DNA of 35,335 nt. It comes from Deltaproteobacteria bacterium (GTDB lineage: Bacteria; Desulfobacterota; Desulfuromonadia; Desulfuromonadales; BM103). The notes beneath the pieces are model-generated. The model did no database searches. It saw only the letters and a program-made list of their open reading frames with translations, and was not told where the DNA came from. The DNA is taken from positions 1 to 35,335 of the forward strand of contig JAJRRB010000051.1 in assembly GCA_024279915.1 (NCBI GenBank), in the 5' to 3' direction. This document shows, piece after piece, positions 1 to 6,962 of this stretch. Position 1 is the first letter of the stretch; each line of letters opens with the position of its first letter. The position numbers and the translations under genes are program-made.

Positions 1-1
1 C

Positions 2-982
2 CCGGCGGGATTGTTAACTTTTCTCGTGTTCTTCTTGTGTGGCAATGTCTACGCGCTACAACTTATATATCCACTTGATGGGACATATGTGACCAAGTCG
101 AGCTATCTAATCATCAAGGGAGGGGCAGACCCTTTACTTAGTGGCTTGACGATCGAGATTAATGGTGTCAAAAGTGATGTTATTGACATTTCCAGTGAAG
201 AGTATCGGGCGGTATTTGGCGATATGCTGGTTGTTGAACCACTCTTTGATTCCGGTGACAATCAAATAATTGTCGATGGTTATTTGGGCGAGGAAATCAT
301 GGCGACCGTCAGGTCTACAGTCTACTATCATGACAGTAACGAGAAGCCCCCTCCTGCAGACTTGCCCCAGGAGCGCTTTCACTATCCAGAGCGTGAAACT
401 CCTTGTGCAGGCTGTCACAATATGGCGCCTTCGCTGACCCAGTTGTCTAATCCTGATGCCAGGAATAACCCCTGTGGGTCTTGTCATGCCCGTATGCTGG
501 ACAAAGCACACGTGCATGGGCCGGCCGGAGTCTTCGAATGTACTTACTGTCATGATGCTGATAGTGCGCCAAACCAGTATCAAGTTCGTTCCGGTGACGC
601 CTCGTTGTGCATAGAATGTCATGATGACAAGTCGCCTGCCAACGCCGAGTGGAAGTATGTGCATGGCCCGGTGGAAGCACAAATGTGCCTTTTCTGCCAC
701 GATCCACATGCCAGTGATTTTGAGGCGCAATCTCGCCTCGCGATCAACACACTGTGTCTCGGATGCCATGATACGGTTGCTAAAAGGTCTCATGTCACTC
801 GAAGCGTTGGTGGTGTTACTACCCGCAGCCATCCTCTCTCTGGGACTAGCAATCCGGCAGAACCAAACAAGGAGTTCAGCTGTGCTAGTTGTCATTCTCC
901 TCACGGTGGCCAGGCCAAAGCTTTGTTCCAGAGAGGTATTGAGTCGCGTATGTCTCTATGTGGCATTTGTCACGTGAAGTAG
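2..982 (+). CDS. Octahaem c-type cytochrome (5' end cut by window)
   Basis: Exported multihaem electron carrier, probably part of an extracellular electron transfer pathway. Eight CXXCH haem-attachment motifs are readable in order: CAGCH, CGSCH, CTYCH, CIECH, CLFCH, CLGCH, CASCH and CGICH; the last lies six residues before the C-terminus. The spacing resembles the doubled-CXXCH cytochrome family. Before the haems there is a beta-rich segment of about 100 residues (Ig-like in appearance, starting LQLIYPLDGTYV). The reading frame begins with the hydrophobic core of a signal peptide (LLTFLVFFLCGNVYA) but lacks a positively charged n-region. The real start is therefore probably just upstream of the window, and the TTG at 11 is unlikely to be used. 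An NHL lipoprotein and a tetrahaem cytochrome follow on the same strand. Haem binding is near certain; partner and location are inferred. Confidence 0.9.
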   Translation, partial: PAGLLTFLVFFLCGNVYALQLIYPLDGTYVTKSSYLIIKGGADPLLSGLTIEINGVKSDVIDISSEEYRAVFGDMLVVEPLFDSGDNQIIVDGYLGEEIMATVRSTVYYHDSNEKPPPADLPQERFHYPERETPCAGCHNMAPSLTQLSNPDARNNPCGSCHARMLDKAHVHGPAGVFECTYCHDADSAPNQYQVRSGDASLCIECHDDKSPANAEWKYVHGPVEAQMCLFCHDPHASDFEAQSRLAINTLCLGCHDTVAKRSHVTRSVGGVTTRSHPLSGTSNPAEPNKEFSCASCHSPHGGQAKALFQRGIESRMSLCGICHVK

Positions 983-1180
983 AGTAAACTACAGATAGCC
1001 GTGTTGCCAGATTTATATGAGAGCACGTGCGCGAGAAGAATGCCAACAAGTTGTTCCTGGTGCTGGTAAAACGTTAAGTCAATTTCTGTGGTCACATGTT
1101 TAGTGACCGATCATTTAAGTGAACATCCAAAGAATCGATAAAATAGGTGCTAGAAGAATGAATATAAAAAAATAGTCAGA

Positions 1181-2266
1181 TTGTTATTGTTACTCCTGTG
1201 GCTTATGGTTGCAGTCGGATGTGCCGACAAGAAGGTGGAGAGCTTGCGTATATTATGGCCGCCCCTGCCTGCTGAGCCTTATATGGAATGGCTCGGGACT
1301 TACCACTCTCAATTAGATTTTGAAACGACGGCAGCCGAGAAACGCATGAACTTTCTGCTCGGTGCTCCGGTTATGAAAAACTTTATAAAGCCAACTGGGA
1401 TAGCAGGAGACAGTGAGCGTGGCTTGGTTTATATTGCAGACGGAGATGCGCAAAATGTCCGAGTTTACGATTTTAATAAAAAAACGGTTGAGTATCTCAG
1501 TCCGTCGGCAGTAGGTGAGTTCCCGGCCGGACTGGCGCTGGACAGTCAGGGTAGCCTTTATATTTGTGACGCTATGGGAGGGCAAATTGTTGTCTATTCA
1601 TCGCAGGGGCTAATAAAATTCGTATTCGGACGAGGAATTGTGAAAAAGCCTGCCCACCTGGCTATTAACGAACGGCTTGGTCGTATATATGTCAGTGACA
1701 GCCTCTCAAGTCAGATTGTCGTGTTCGATATGCAGGGTGAGCGTCTTTTCTCGTTTGGAAAAAAAGGGGCGGGAGAGGCCGATCTCTATGTGCCGCAAGG
1801 TGTCGCGATCAGCAAAGACGATCGTGTCTATGTTGCAGATCAACTGAACGCCCGCATTCAGGTGTTTGACGCCGACGGTGAACACCTGTTTAAATTCGGG
1901 TCGCGAGGCGATCAGTACTTTAACTTCGAGGCGCCCCGAGCTCTGGCTTTTGACTCTGAAGACAATCTCTGGGTAACTGACGTCCGCAAAGCGTCCCTTA
2001 TGACCTTTGATCGTGAGGGCCAACTGTTGCTACTTTTTGCTCCGGGCAAGGATCCACGTCAAGCCCTTGCTAATGGGTTCCCCTCGGCAATTTCAATTGA
2101 TAGTAACGACCGGATGTATATTGCTGACCTCCTTCATAAAAGATTTCAGCGTTGGCAGTTCTTGTCGAAAAAGTTTAAGGCGGAGCACCCCATCACAGAG
2201 GCCGACCTGCAACTGCAGCTGCAACTGCGGAAAAATCTAGAGGATGCAGCAGTCGAAAAGCAATGA
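1181..2266 (+). CDS. NHL-repeat six-bladed beta-propeller lipoprotein (start disrupted)
   Basis: Six NHL-type repeats are visible, each with a hydrophobic strand, a D-x-x-x-x-hydrophobic-Y/W-hydrophobic-x-D core and a closing I-V-V/F strand (for example RVYVADQLNARIQVFD). Six repeats fit one closed six-bladed propeller. The N-terminus is a lipoprotein signal: a Leu-rich core followed by VAVGC, with the Cys as lipidation site. The open frame starts only at TTG 1181, without charged residues. An ATG at 1158 starts MNIKK in another frame; adding one A to the seven-A run at 1166-1172 would join it to this frame and give a textbook signal peptide. NHL propellers are known beside multihaem cytochromes in Geobacter-type bacteria, where they are thought to act as scaffolds or assembly partners. 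Role here is inferred. Possibly broken in vivo, or a sequencing error. Confidence 0.85.
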   Translation: MLLLLLWLMVAVGCADKKVESLRILWPPLPAEPYMEWLGTYHSQLDFETTAAEKRMNFLLGAPVMKNFIKPTGIAGDSERGLVYIADGDAQNVRVYDFNKKTVEYLSPSAVGEFPAGLALDSQGSLYICDAMGGQIVVYSSQGLIKFVFGRGIVKKPAHLAINERLGRIYVSDSLSSQIVVFDMQGERLFSFGKKGAGEADLYVPQGVAISKDDRVYVADQLNARIQVFDADGEHLFKFGSRGDQYFNFEAPRALAFDSEDNLWVTDVRKASLMTFDREGQLLLLFAPGKDPRQALANGFPSAISIDSNDRMYIADLLHKRFQRWQFLSKKFKAEHPITEADLQLQLQLRKNLEDAAVEKQ

Positions 2267-2320
2267 GAGCTAGGTCTTTTAGGTAACTCTAACACCGGTG
2301 TGGTGATAACACGGAGGCTG

Positions 2321-2340
2321 AACTGTGTAATAGCACAGTT
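2321..2340 (+). promoter_or_regulatory. Hairpin in leader of the tetrahaem cytochrome gene
   Basis: A perfect 7-bp inverted repeat, AACTGTG and CACAGTT with a six-base loop, is flanked on both sides by the direct repeat AGGCTG (from 2315 and from 2344). It lies about 165 bases before the cytochrome ATG and is not followed by a T-run, so it is not an intrinsic terminator. I looked for the conserved cores of a GEMM (c-di-GMP/cAMP-GMP) riboswitch and did not see them. It may be an mRNA leader structure or a protein-binding site; function unknown. Confidence 0.3.
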
Positions 2341-2506
2341 ATGAGGCTGTAAGCGATTTGTAGGATGAAAGAAGTGCCATCTTTAGGCGTTACTGGAGCT
2401 GGCACGTGGTTTGCAGACTATAGAGTTTTATATGGAGAAGTTGTTTCACTTAGGCATAAGGTTGTTGCATTGGTTGTGACGACAAATACTAATCGGAGGT
2501 AGGAAG

Positions 2507-3160
2507 ATGAAGAAAGTTGTTGTACTTGTAGCGCTGTTTAGCTTGGTGGCCAGCTCGGCTTTTGCGGTAATTGCCAACTCAAAGCACGATTTGTCGGTTA
2601 CTGGTGCAGGCCCTAACACTTCAGATTACACAGAAACCTGTGTTTTCTGTCACACTCCTCACGGTGCTGTCAATAATACGGCAACCGTGTATTCGCCCCT
2701 TTGGAACCGTAGTATCGATGCTGTTACGGTTAACTCCGTTTACAACTCCGGTGCCACTCTTTCAAACGTGACGACAAATGTTACAGTTTCTGATGTTCAA
2801 GGTACGGACTTGACCCTGTGTCTGACCTGCCACGACGGAACCGGCCTCACGGATGTTCTGAACAACCCTGCGAACACTTCGGGTAATAATCCCCCAGTGT
2901 TCACAAACACTGTCATGACCTCAGCTGCTATACTTGATACTGATTTCGATAACGACCATCCTATTGCCATGAACTACGCTGCTGTATATGCTGATGATCA
3001 GTCTGACCTGGTTGACCCTACTGCTCTCAGTAGTGTATATGTGCTTAACGACGGCGAAGTATGGTGCTCAACTTGTCATGATGTGCATGACGGCGACAAT
3101 AGATTCCTGGTAACGACTATGGCCGGTTCTCAGCTCTGCTTGGGTTGTCACGGAAAATAA
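2507..3160 (+). CDS. Small exported tetrahaem c-type cytochrome
   Basis: 217 residues with a clear Sec signal peptide (MKKVVVLVALFSLVASSAFA). Four haem motifs are seen: CVFCH, CLTCH, CSTCH and CLGCH, the last next to the C-terminal GK. The protein has exactly eight histidines: four inside CXXCH and four others, in KHDLS, TPHG, NDHP and DVHD. That is the number needed for four bis-His-ligated haems. Start choice is firm: GGAGG at 2495-2499 lies seven bases before ATG. Size and haem number resemble tetrahaem extracellular cytochrome filament subunits of the OmcE type, and the neighbouring NHL protein and larger cytochrome fit that context, but filament formation is inference. Between the haems the chain is rich in T, N, V, S and D, as in secreted proteins. 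A strong terminator follows, so this gene ends its transcript. Confidence 0.9.
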   Translation: MKKVVVLVALFSLVASSAFAVIANSKHDLSVTGAGPNTSDYTETCVFCHTPHGAVNNTATVYSPLWNRSIDAVTVNSVYNSGATLSNVTTNVTVSDVQGTDLTLCLTCHDGTGLTDVLNNPANTSGNNPPVFTNTVMTSAAILDTDFDNDHPIAMNYAAVYADDQSDLVDPTALSSVYVLNDGEVWCSTCHDVHDGDNRFLVTTMAGSQLCLGCHGK

Positions 3161-3208
3161 ATAATTTGCTCTGCCTTTTTAGGTGGCAGTAAAATTGATG
3201 TTTTGTCT

Positions 3209-3237
3209 GGGAGCGGATTTATCCGCTCCCTTTTTTT
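3209..3237 (+). terminator. Rho-independent terminator after the tetrahaem cytochrome
   Basis: Perfect 9-bp GC-rich stem, GGGAGCGGA and TCCGCTCCC, with a four-base loop (TTTA), directly followed by seven T. It lies about 50 bases after the cytochrome stop codon and should separate that transcript from the barrel gene downstream. Confidence 0.93.
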
Positions 3238-3606
3238 GTCTATCAGGAGCTTTTGCCCAGTGAGGACTGCGGACCTGGCAGGCCGAAGTGTTATCCGAGC
3301 AACAGCTGTGTAGGGTTTTGCAAGGTGTAAGGTGAAACTGAAATCAGATGCTTACCCGACGTCAGAGGTGGTGAGGAGGTGTGTTGGGTCTATCACTCTG
3401 GCTGGCGCTGAATGACGGTGACAGGGTATGGGATATGGCGGTATTGTAGATGGAGTCCGATCTTAAATACGACGTTCTTGTGGTTGATTGCGTGGGTATG
3501 TTTTTTGCACGCACAAACTAGTTGGTGTGGCTTCTATACCGAAGGTTATTATTAGTTTTGTGGTACAAGGACAATACCCACTTACAGGAATTGAGCTCAG
3601 GCTGAT
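3238..3606 (+). other. Non-coding gap before the barrel gene
   Basis: I see no convincing gene in this stretch. It presumably carries the promoter and leader of the barrel gene, but I could not identify a persuasive -35/-10 pair or a riboswitch. A short inverted repeat (TTGCGTG with CACGCAA, in the 3480s to 3510s) spans a T-rich loop and is the only local structure noted. Confidence 0.4.
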
Positions 3607-5130
3607 ATGTTACGTTATTCGGTTGGCCAAATTATAATAATTATTCTATTGCTACTTAGCTTGTGTTCCGTCTCGTTTGGACTGAACTTAAAGGCTTATG
3701 TTGAACTGGAATATGCAGGCTATGATGCAAAAGATGGGAGCGAGCAGATTGCTGACGGCTCGCATTTTGCGCAGAATTATTCGTTGCTATGGTCGAAGTC
3801 GGCTTTGATTAAGGGTGGGCGTCTCGGTCAATACAATGTGTCTCTTGGTGCTACATGGAGGTCTCTCCAGAGTGATGTAAATGATGAATCAAATAATCCT
3901 GATAACCTCAAACCGCTCTTTAGCGGGGACCTTCTCATCGCTCCCGGTGGCCTGCCTTTTCGGTTACATGCATTCAGCTATGATCTGAATGATGGGAGTT
4001 TCCTGTATTATGCTCCGAGTGGAAAAAACTTTACTGTTAGACCTAATCTCTACACTGACCTCCTGAATGGTCAGTATGTCGTTACAGGTGTAACTTTTCT
4101 GGGAGGAATACGTAACGGGACATACCAAGGACAATTCCGCGATGTCCTCTCCAGGTTTCCCCGTTTATTGATTGATTACCGTAATATATACATTCGTGAT
4201 ATGGATCGTGCACGTCCAGTTCATTCACGTGACAGCAGACTCGCTTTTGTCTCTCTAAACAAAAAGGATAACTGGTTTCACTATCGCAGCAATGTTTACA
4301 CGGATTATATGGATAGTAGTAATGATAGTGATGAATATACAATCCTCTTAGGAACTATTGATCATACGTTGAAGCGTAAATGGATACATATGACAAACTG
4401 GCTGCAACTCTCAGTTGATGCCAGTTATACTCAAAGCACTGATGTAGCGAAAAGAGACGGCGACATTAAAGAGTACGCAGTCAATCTGTTTTCTGTAGGT
4501 TCTCGCAAAAGTTGGCGTATAAGTAATTTTAGTACATTTCTTCGTAGCCAATCAGACTATCGTTATAAGAAAGAACTTGAAGTGCCATTTTACTCCAGTG
4601 GTATTATCAGCCCAGAGCTTTCATGGCGAGCACAGGTCGTTGGCTATATGAAGGACGAAGGTAACGATGCATCAGATTTGAGCTCGGTAAAATCATTTTA
4701 TGGCAAGTCTCAACTTTCGCTCGGTCACTGGAAAGGTTATAACGTCACCCCTGATATAGCAGTTGAAGTCATTGAAGGAGATTGGTACACAGGCATCGCT
4801 TTCAGCACCAACCTTTCTGTTGCGACTGATTCACGTTATCGAACGAAAAACTCCTACTATAGTTCGATCTCTCTCAGTGGTATGCAAGGCGAAGACAACC
4901 ATATCGACGACATTGGCAATGTGAGTTATCTCGAAGTTGACCTGGAGGCAAGGGCTGAACGAGTTCTTCGTCCTGGTCTCAGAGTTGGCGTGGGGCAAAA
5001 GATTTTTGTCGGTGACGGCGACCAGCCTTCGCTCCCCTTTTCTCATATCCCACTTCAAGGTATCGGCCCCCAACTCTTAGAAGGCTACGGTAGCTCTGTT
5101 AGCCTCTCCGGTGGAACCATACTACGTTAA
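3607..5130 (+). CDS. Outer-membrane beta-barrel-like protein, N-terminal part ended by an in-frame TAA
   Basis: Begins with a signal peptide (hydrophobic run of I and L, then CSVSFG) followed by a long series of alternating polar and hydrophobic strands rich in Y, S, W and D with short turns, typical of outer-membrane barrels. No transmembrane helices follow the signal. The frame stops at TAA 5128-5130, but reading continues in the same frame without another stop to 5871 with the same barrel-like composition. The complete protein would be about 754 residues, in the size range of MtrB/OmbB-type conduit porins. I therefore read this as the first two thirds of one gene broken by a nonsense mutation. 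A porin partner for the upstream cytochromes is the natural inference; no sequence motif proves it. No strong ribosome-binding site is seen before ATG 3607. Confidence 0.6.
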   Translation: MLRYSVGQIIIIILLLLSLCSVSFGLNLKAYVELEYAGYDAKDGSEQIADGSHFAQNYSLLWSKSALIKGGRLGQYNVSLGATWRSLQSDVNDESNNPDNLKPLFSGDLLIAPGGLPFRLHAFSYDLNDGSFLYYAPSGKNFTVRPNLYTDLLNGQYVVTGVTFLGGIRNGTYQGQFRDVLSRFPRLLIDYRNIYIRDMDRARPVHSRDSRLAFVSLNKKDNWFHYRSNVYTDYMDSSNDSDEYTILLGTIDHTLKRKWIHMTNWLQLSVDASYTQSTDVAKRDGDIKEYAVNLFSVGSRKSWRISNFSTFLRSQSDYRYKKELEVPFYSSGIISPELSWRAQVVGYMKDEGNDASDLSSVKSFYGKSQLSLGHWKGYNVTPDIAVEVIEGDWYTGIAFSTNLSVATDSRYRTKNSYYSSISLSGMQGEDNHIDDIGNVSYLEVDLEARAERVLRPGLRVGVGQKIFVGDGDQPSLPFSHIPLQGIGPQLLEGYGSSVSLSGGTILR

Positions 5131-5871
5131 GCGACTAGTCTCTATGTGGATCAAGCATTCAGTCGCTGGAACAATCGAGCATCTGCAGTATATAACTACA
5201 TCAAGATTTCTGAACGTTCTGAACGTTCTGATGATTCAGTGGGAGAGCTTGTCTTGGCCGACCGTTTGTCTTATCGGACACCGAAGATGAAAGCTGTTCT
5301 TATTAATAAGTTAATCGTTGCTAAAGACCACGATACGTTACTTCTTTCTTTCCAGGAGATTGACTCTGGTAGAATACAGGTGAACGAAAAACAAGCTGAC
5401 TGGAGTTTTTTGTCTACAGGTGACATTGATTATTTACATGGAAAATCCTATAGCGCCGGAATTGGATATGCTTTTGCCACCAATGATGAGCAAGGCCAGA
5501 TGTGGCGGGTTGCCCAAAATATGCATTATAATATTTTTACCAAGACTGGAATTATTCGAAGGATCGCTTCTTTTTATCAGGAGTTCCTCTACGAAGGCTT
5601 TTCGAGTAACAATTTAAACCGCCAAGCAACAGTAGTGGAAGCCGGTGGGCGTTATTACCCAAACATGTATTGGTCCCTCGGTGGATATATGATGGATACT
5701 TATTACTTTAATGATAATTTCCATCAGTATACGGGTTCGGTTTTCTCTGAGCTGGATTTCAAAAAGCTCAAAATTGGTGTGAATTATACCTATGGACTCA
5801 CTGACAATGATTTTTGGAATAAACAGTTGACTGAGCACCGTTGGGAAATCAGAATCAAGAAATTTATCTGA
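5131..5871 (+). pseudogene. C-terminal part of the beta-barrel protein, downstream of the in-frame stop
   Basis: Same reading frame as the preceding ORF. If the TAA at 5128-5130 were a sense codon, the chain would run on as ATSLYVDQAFSRWNNRASAV and so forth. The segment is again strand-rich (for example INKLIVAKDHDTLLLSFQE, KIGVNYTYGLTDND), and it ends in a short hydrophobic strand finishing IKKFI, plausible for a barrel C-terminus. There is no signal peptide and no ribosome-binding site before the GTG at 5146. It is therefore unlikely to be translated and inserted independently unless readthrough occurs. A tandem 9-bp repeat (GAACGTTCT twice, 5212-5229) encodes a duplicated ERS. Confidence 0.55.
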
Positions 5872-5939
5872 CACAACTTCGCCTGTATAGAGTTCTCCAT
5901 TACATCTGCTGCTATCTCGTACCTTGGTGTTTAATAACT

Positions 5940-6884
5940 ATGACTTATGATTTTTCCCTCGTTATCCCTGTCTACAATGAAGCTGAAAACATCCCCGCCC
6001 TTTGTAAGGAAATCAACAATGCTCTGAAAGGAATGAGCTTCGAGGTCATCTGTGTCGATGATGGCAGCACTGATCAATCTTTTGCGCTCCTCGAAGAACA
6101 GGTGCTGAATGACCGCAGTTTGAAGATTATTCGTCTACGCCGGAACTTTGGTCAGACGGCTGCAATGGCTGCGGGATTCCAGGCCGCACGCGGCACCGTT
6201 ATCATACCCATGGACGCAGATCTGCAGAATAACCCGCAAGATGTCCCGGCCTTGTTGGCCAAGATTGATGAAGGCTTCGATGTCGTCTCTGGCTGGCGAC
6301 GCAATCGCCAGGATACTTTCATCTCGCGCAAACTGCCGTCAATTATCGCGAATAAACTGATTTCTCATATTACCCACGTTCATTTGCACGACTATGGTTG
6401 CACCCTCAAGGCTTATCGCAAGGAGGTTTTAGATCAAGTCAGTCTCTATGGAGAGCTACATCGCTTTGTGCCTGCCCTCGCTCATCAGGTTGGTGCTAAA
6501 GTGGCCGAGATCACAGTTGACCACCGACCACGCACTGCAGGACAGAGCAAGTATGGTATTGACCGCACCCTGCGTGTGATCCTCGATCTGATTACAGTCA
6601 AGTTCCTGTTGAAATATGCGACCCGCCCTCTGCAGCTCTTTGGCAAATGGGGTCTCGGCTCCTGCGGACTCTCTCTGCTGACACTAATGGTAACATTTTA
6701 CATGAAATATGCGGATGGCCTCTCCATGAACCGTAACCCTTTACTGATTCTGTCAGCTTTTCTGCTTTTCGCCGGCGTCCAGTTTGTCGCCCTCGGTCTG
6801 CTTGGCGAACTGGTCACCCGTACCTACCACGAAGCCCAGGACAAGCCTATTTATACAGTTCGTGAACGCGTCAATTTTGATTGA
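5940..6884 (+). CDS. GT2 polyprenyl-phosphate sugar synthase (ArnC/GtrB/DPM1-like)
   Basis: 314 residues from ATG 5940 (MTYDFSLVIPVYNEAEN); the longer open frame upstream has no support. Domain order: a GT-A catalytic domain (residues 1 to about 225), then two transmembrane helices near the C-terminus. The nucleotide-sugar site is seen as VDDGSTD and the metal-binding DXD as MDADLQNNPQD; RRNFGQTAAMAAGF and YGCTLKAYRKEV are typical of the ArnC/GtrB branch. Family members move a sugar from a nucleotide donor to undecaprenyl phosphate at the inner face of the inner membrane. The next gene is a GT-C-like membrane protein that could use this lipid-linked donor on the periplasmic side. Sugar identity cannot be read from sequence. 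Confidence 0.85.
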   Translation: MTYDFSLVIPVYNEAENIPALCKEINNALKGMSFEVICVDDGSTDQSFALLEEQVLNDRSLKIIRLRRNFGQTAAMAAGFQAARGTVIIPMDADLQNNPQDVPALLAKIDEGFDVVSGWRRNRQDTFISRKLPSIIANKLISHITHVHLHDYGCTLKAYRKEVLDQVSLYGELHRFVPALAHQVGAKVAEITVDHRPRTAGQSKYGIDRTLRVILDLITVKFLLKYATRPLQLFGKWGLGSCGLSLLTLMVTFYMKYADGLSMNRNPLLILSAFLLFAGVQFVALGLLGELVTRTYHEAQDKPIYTVRERVNFD

Positions 6885-6910
6885 AAAGCGGTTGAATCGT
6901 TGACTCGGTT

Positions 6911-6962
6911 CAACAAATCAACAAATCAACAAATCAACAAATCAACAAATCAACAAATCAAC
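6911..6962 (+). repeat. Octanucleotide tandem repeat CAACAAAT x6
   Basis: Six perfect head-to-tail copies of CAACAAAT (6911-6958) plus a partial copy run straight into the probable start codon of the next gene (ATG 6963). There is no Shine-Dalgarno sequence between the repeat and the ATG. Eight-base units are prone to slipped-strand mispairing. A change of copy number would alter the leader spacing, and would shift the frame of any translation starting at the upstream TTG 6900. Confidence 0.85.

Noticed and set aside
134-904. 256-codon open frame on the minus strand
   Set aside because: It is the antisense of the octahaem cytochrome; its composition is that of an antisense frame and it has no start signal.
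621-977. 118-codon plus-strand frame inside the octahaem cytochrome
   Set aside because: Overlaps the cytochrome in another frame; no ribosome-binding site and no recognisable domain.
2267-2506. GEMM-type (c-di-GMP or cAMP-GMP) riboswitch before the tetrahaem cytochrome
   Set aside because: Expected from related bacteria, but the conserved GCAAA/GCAAAGCC cores are not present.
5212-5229. Tandem 9-bp repeat GAACGTTCT as a phase-variation site
   Set aside because: Only two copies and a multiple of three, so it would not shift the frame.
6911-6958. CRISPR-like array
   Set aside because: The units are 8 bases, perfectly tandem and without spacers, so this is a simple sequence repeat.
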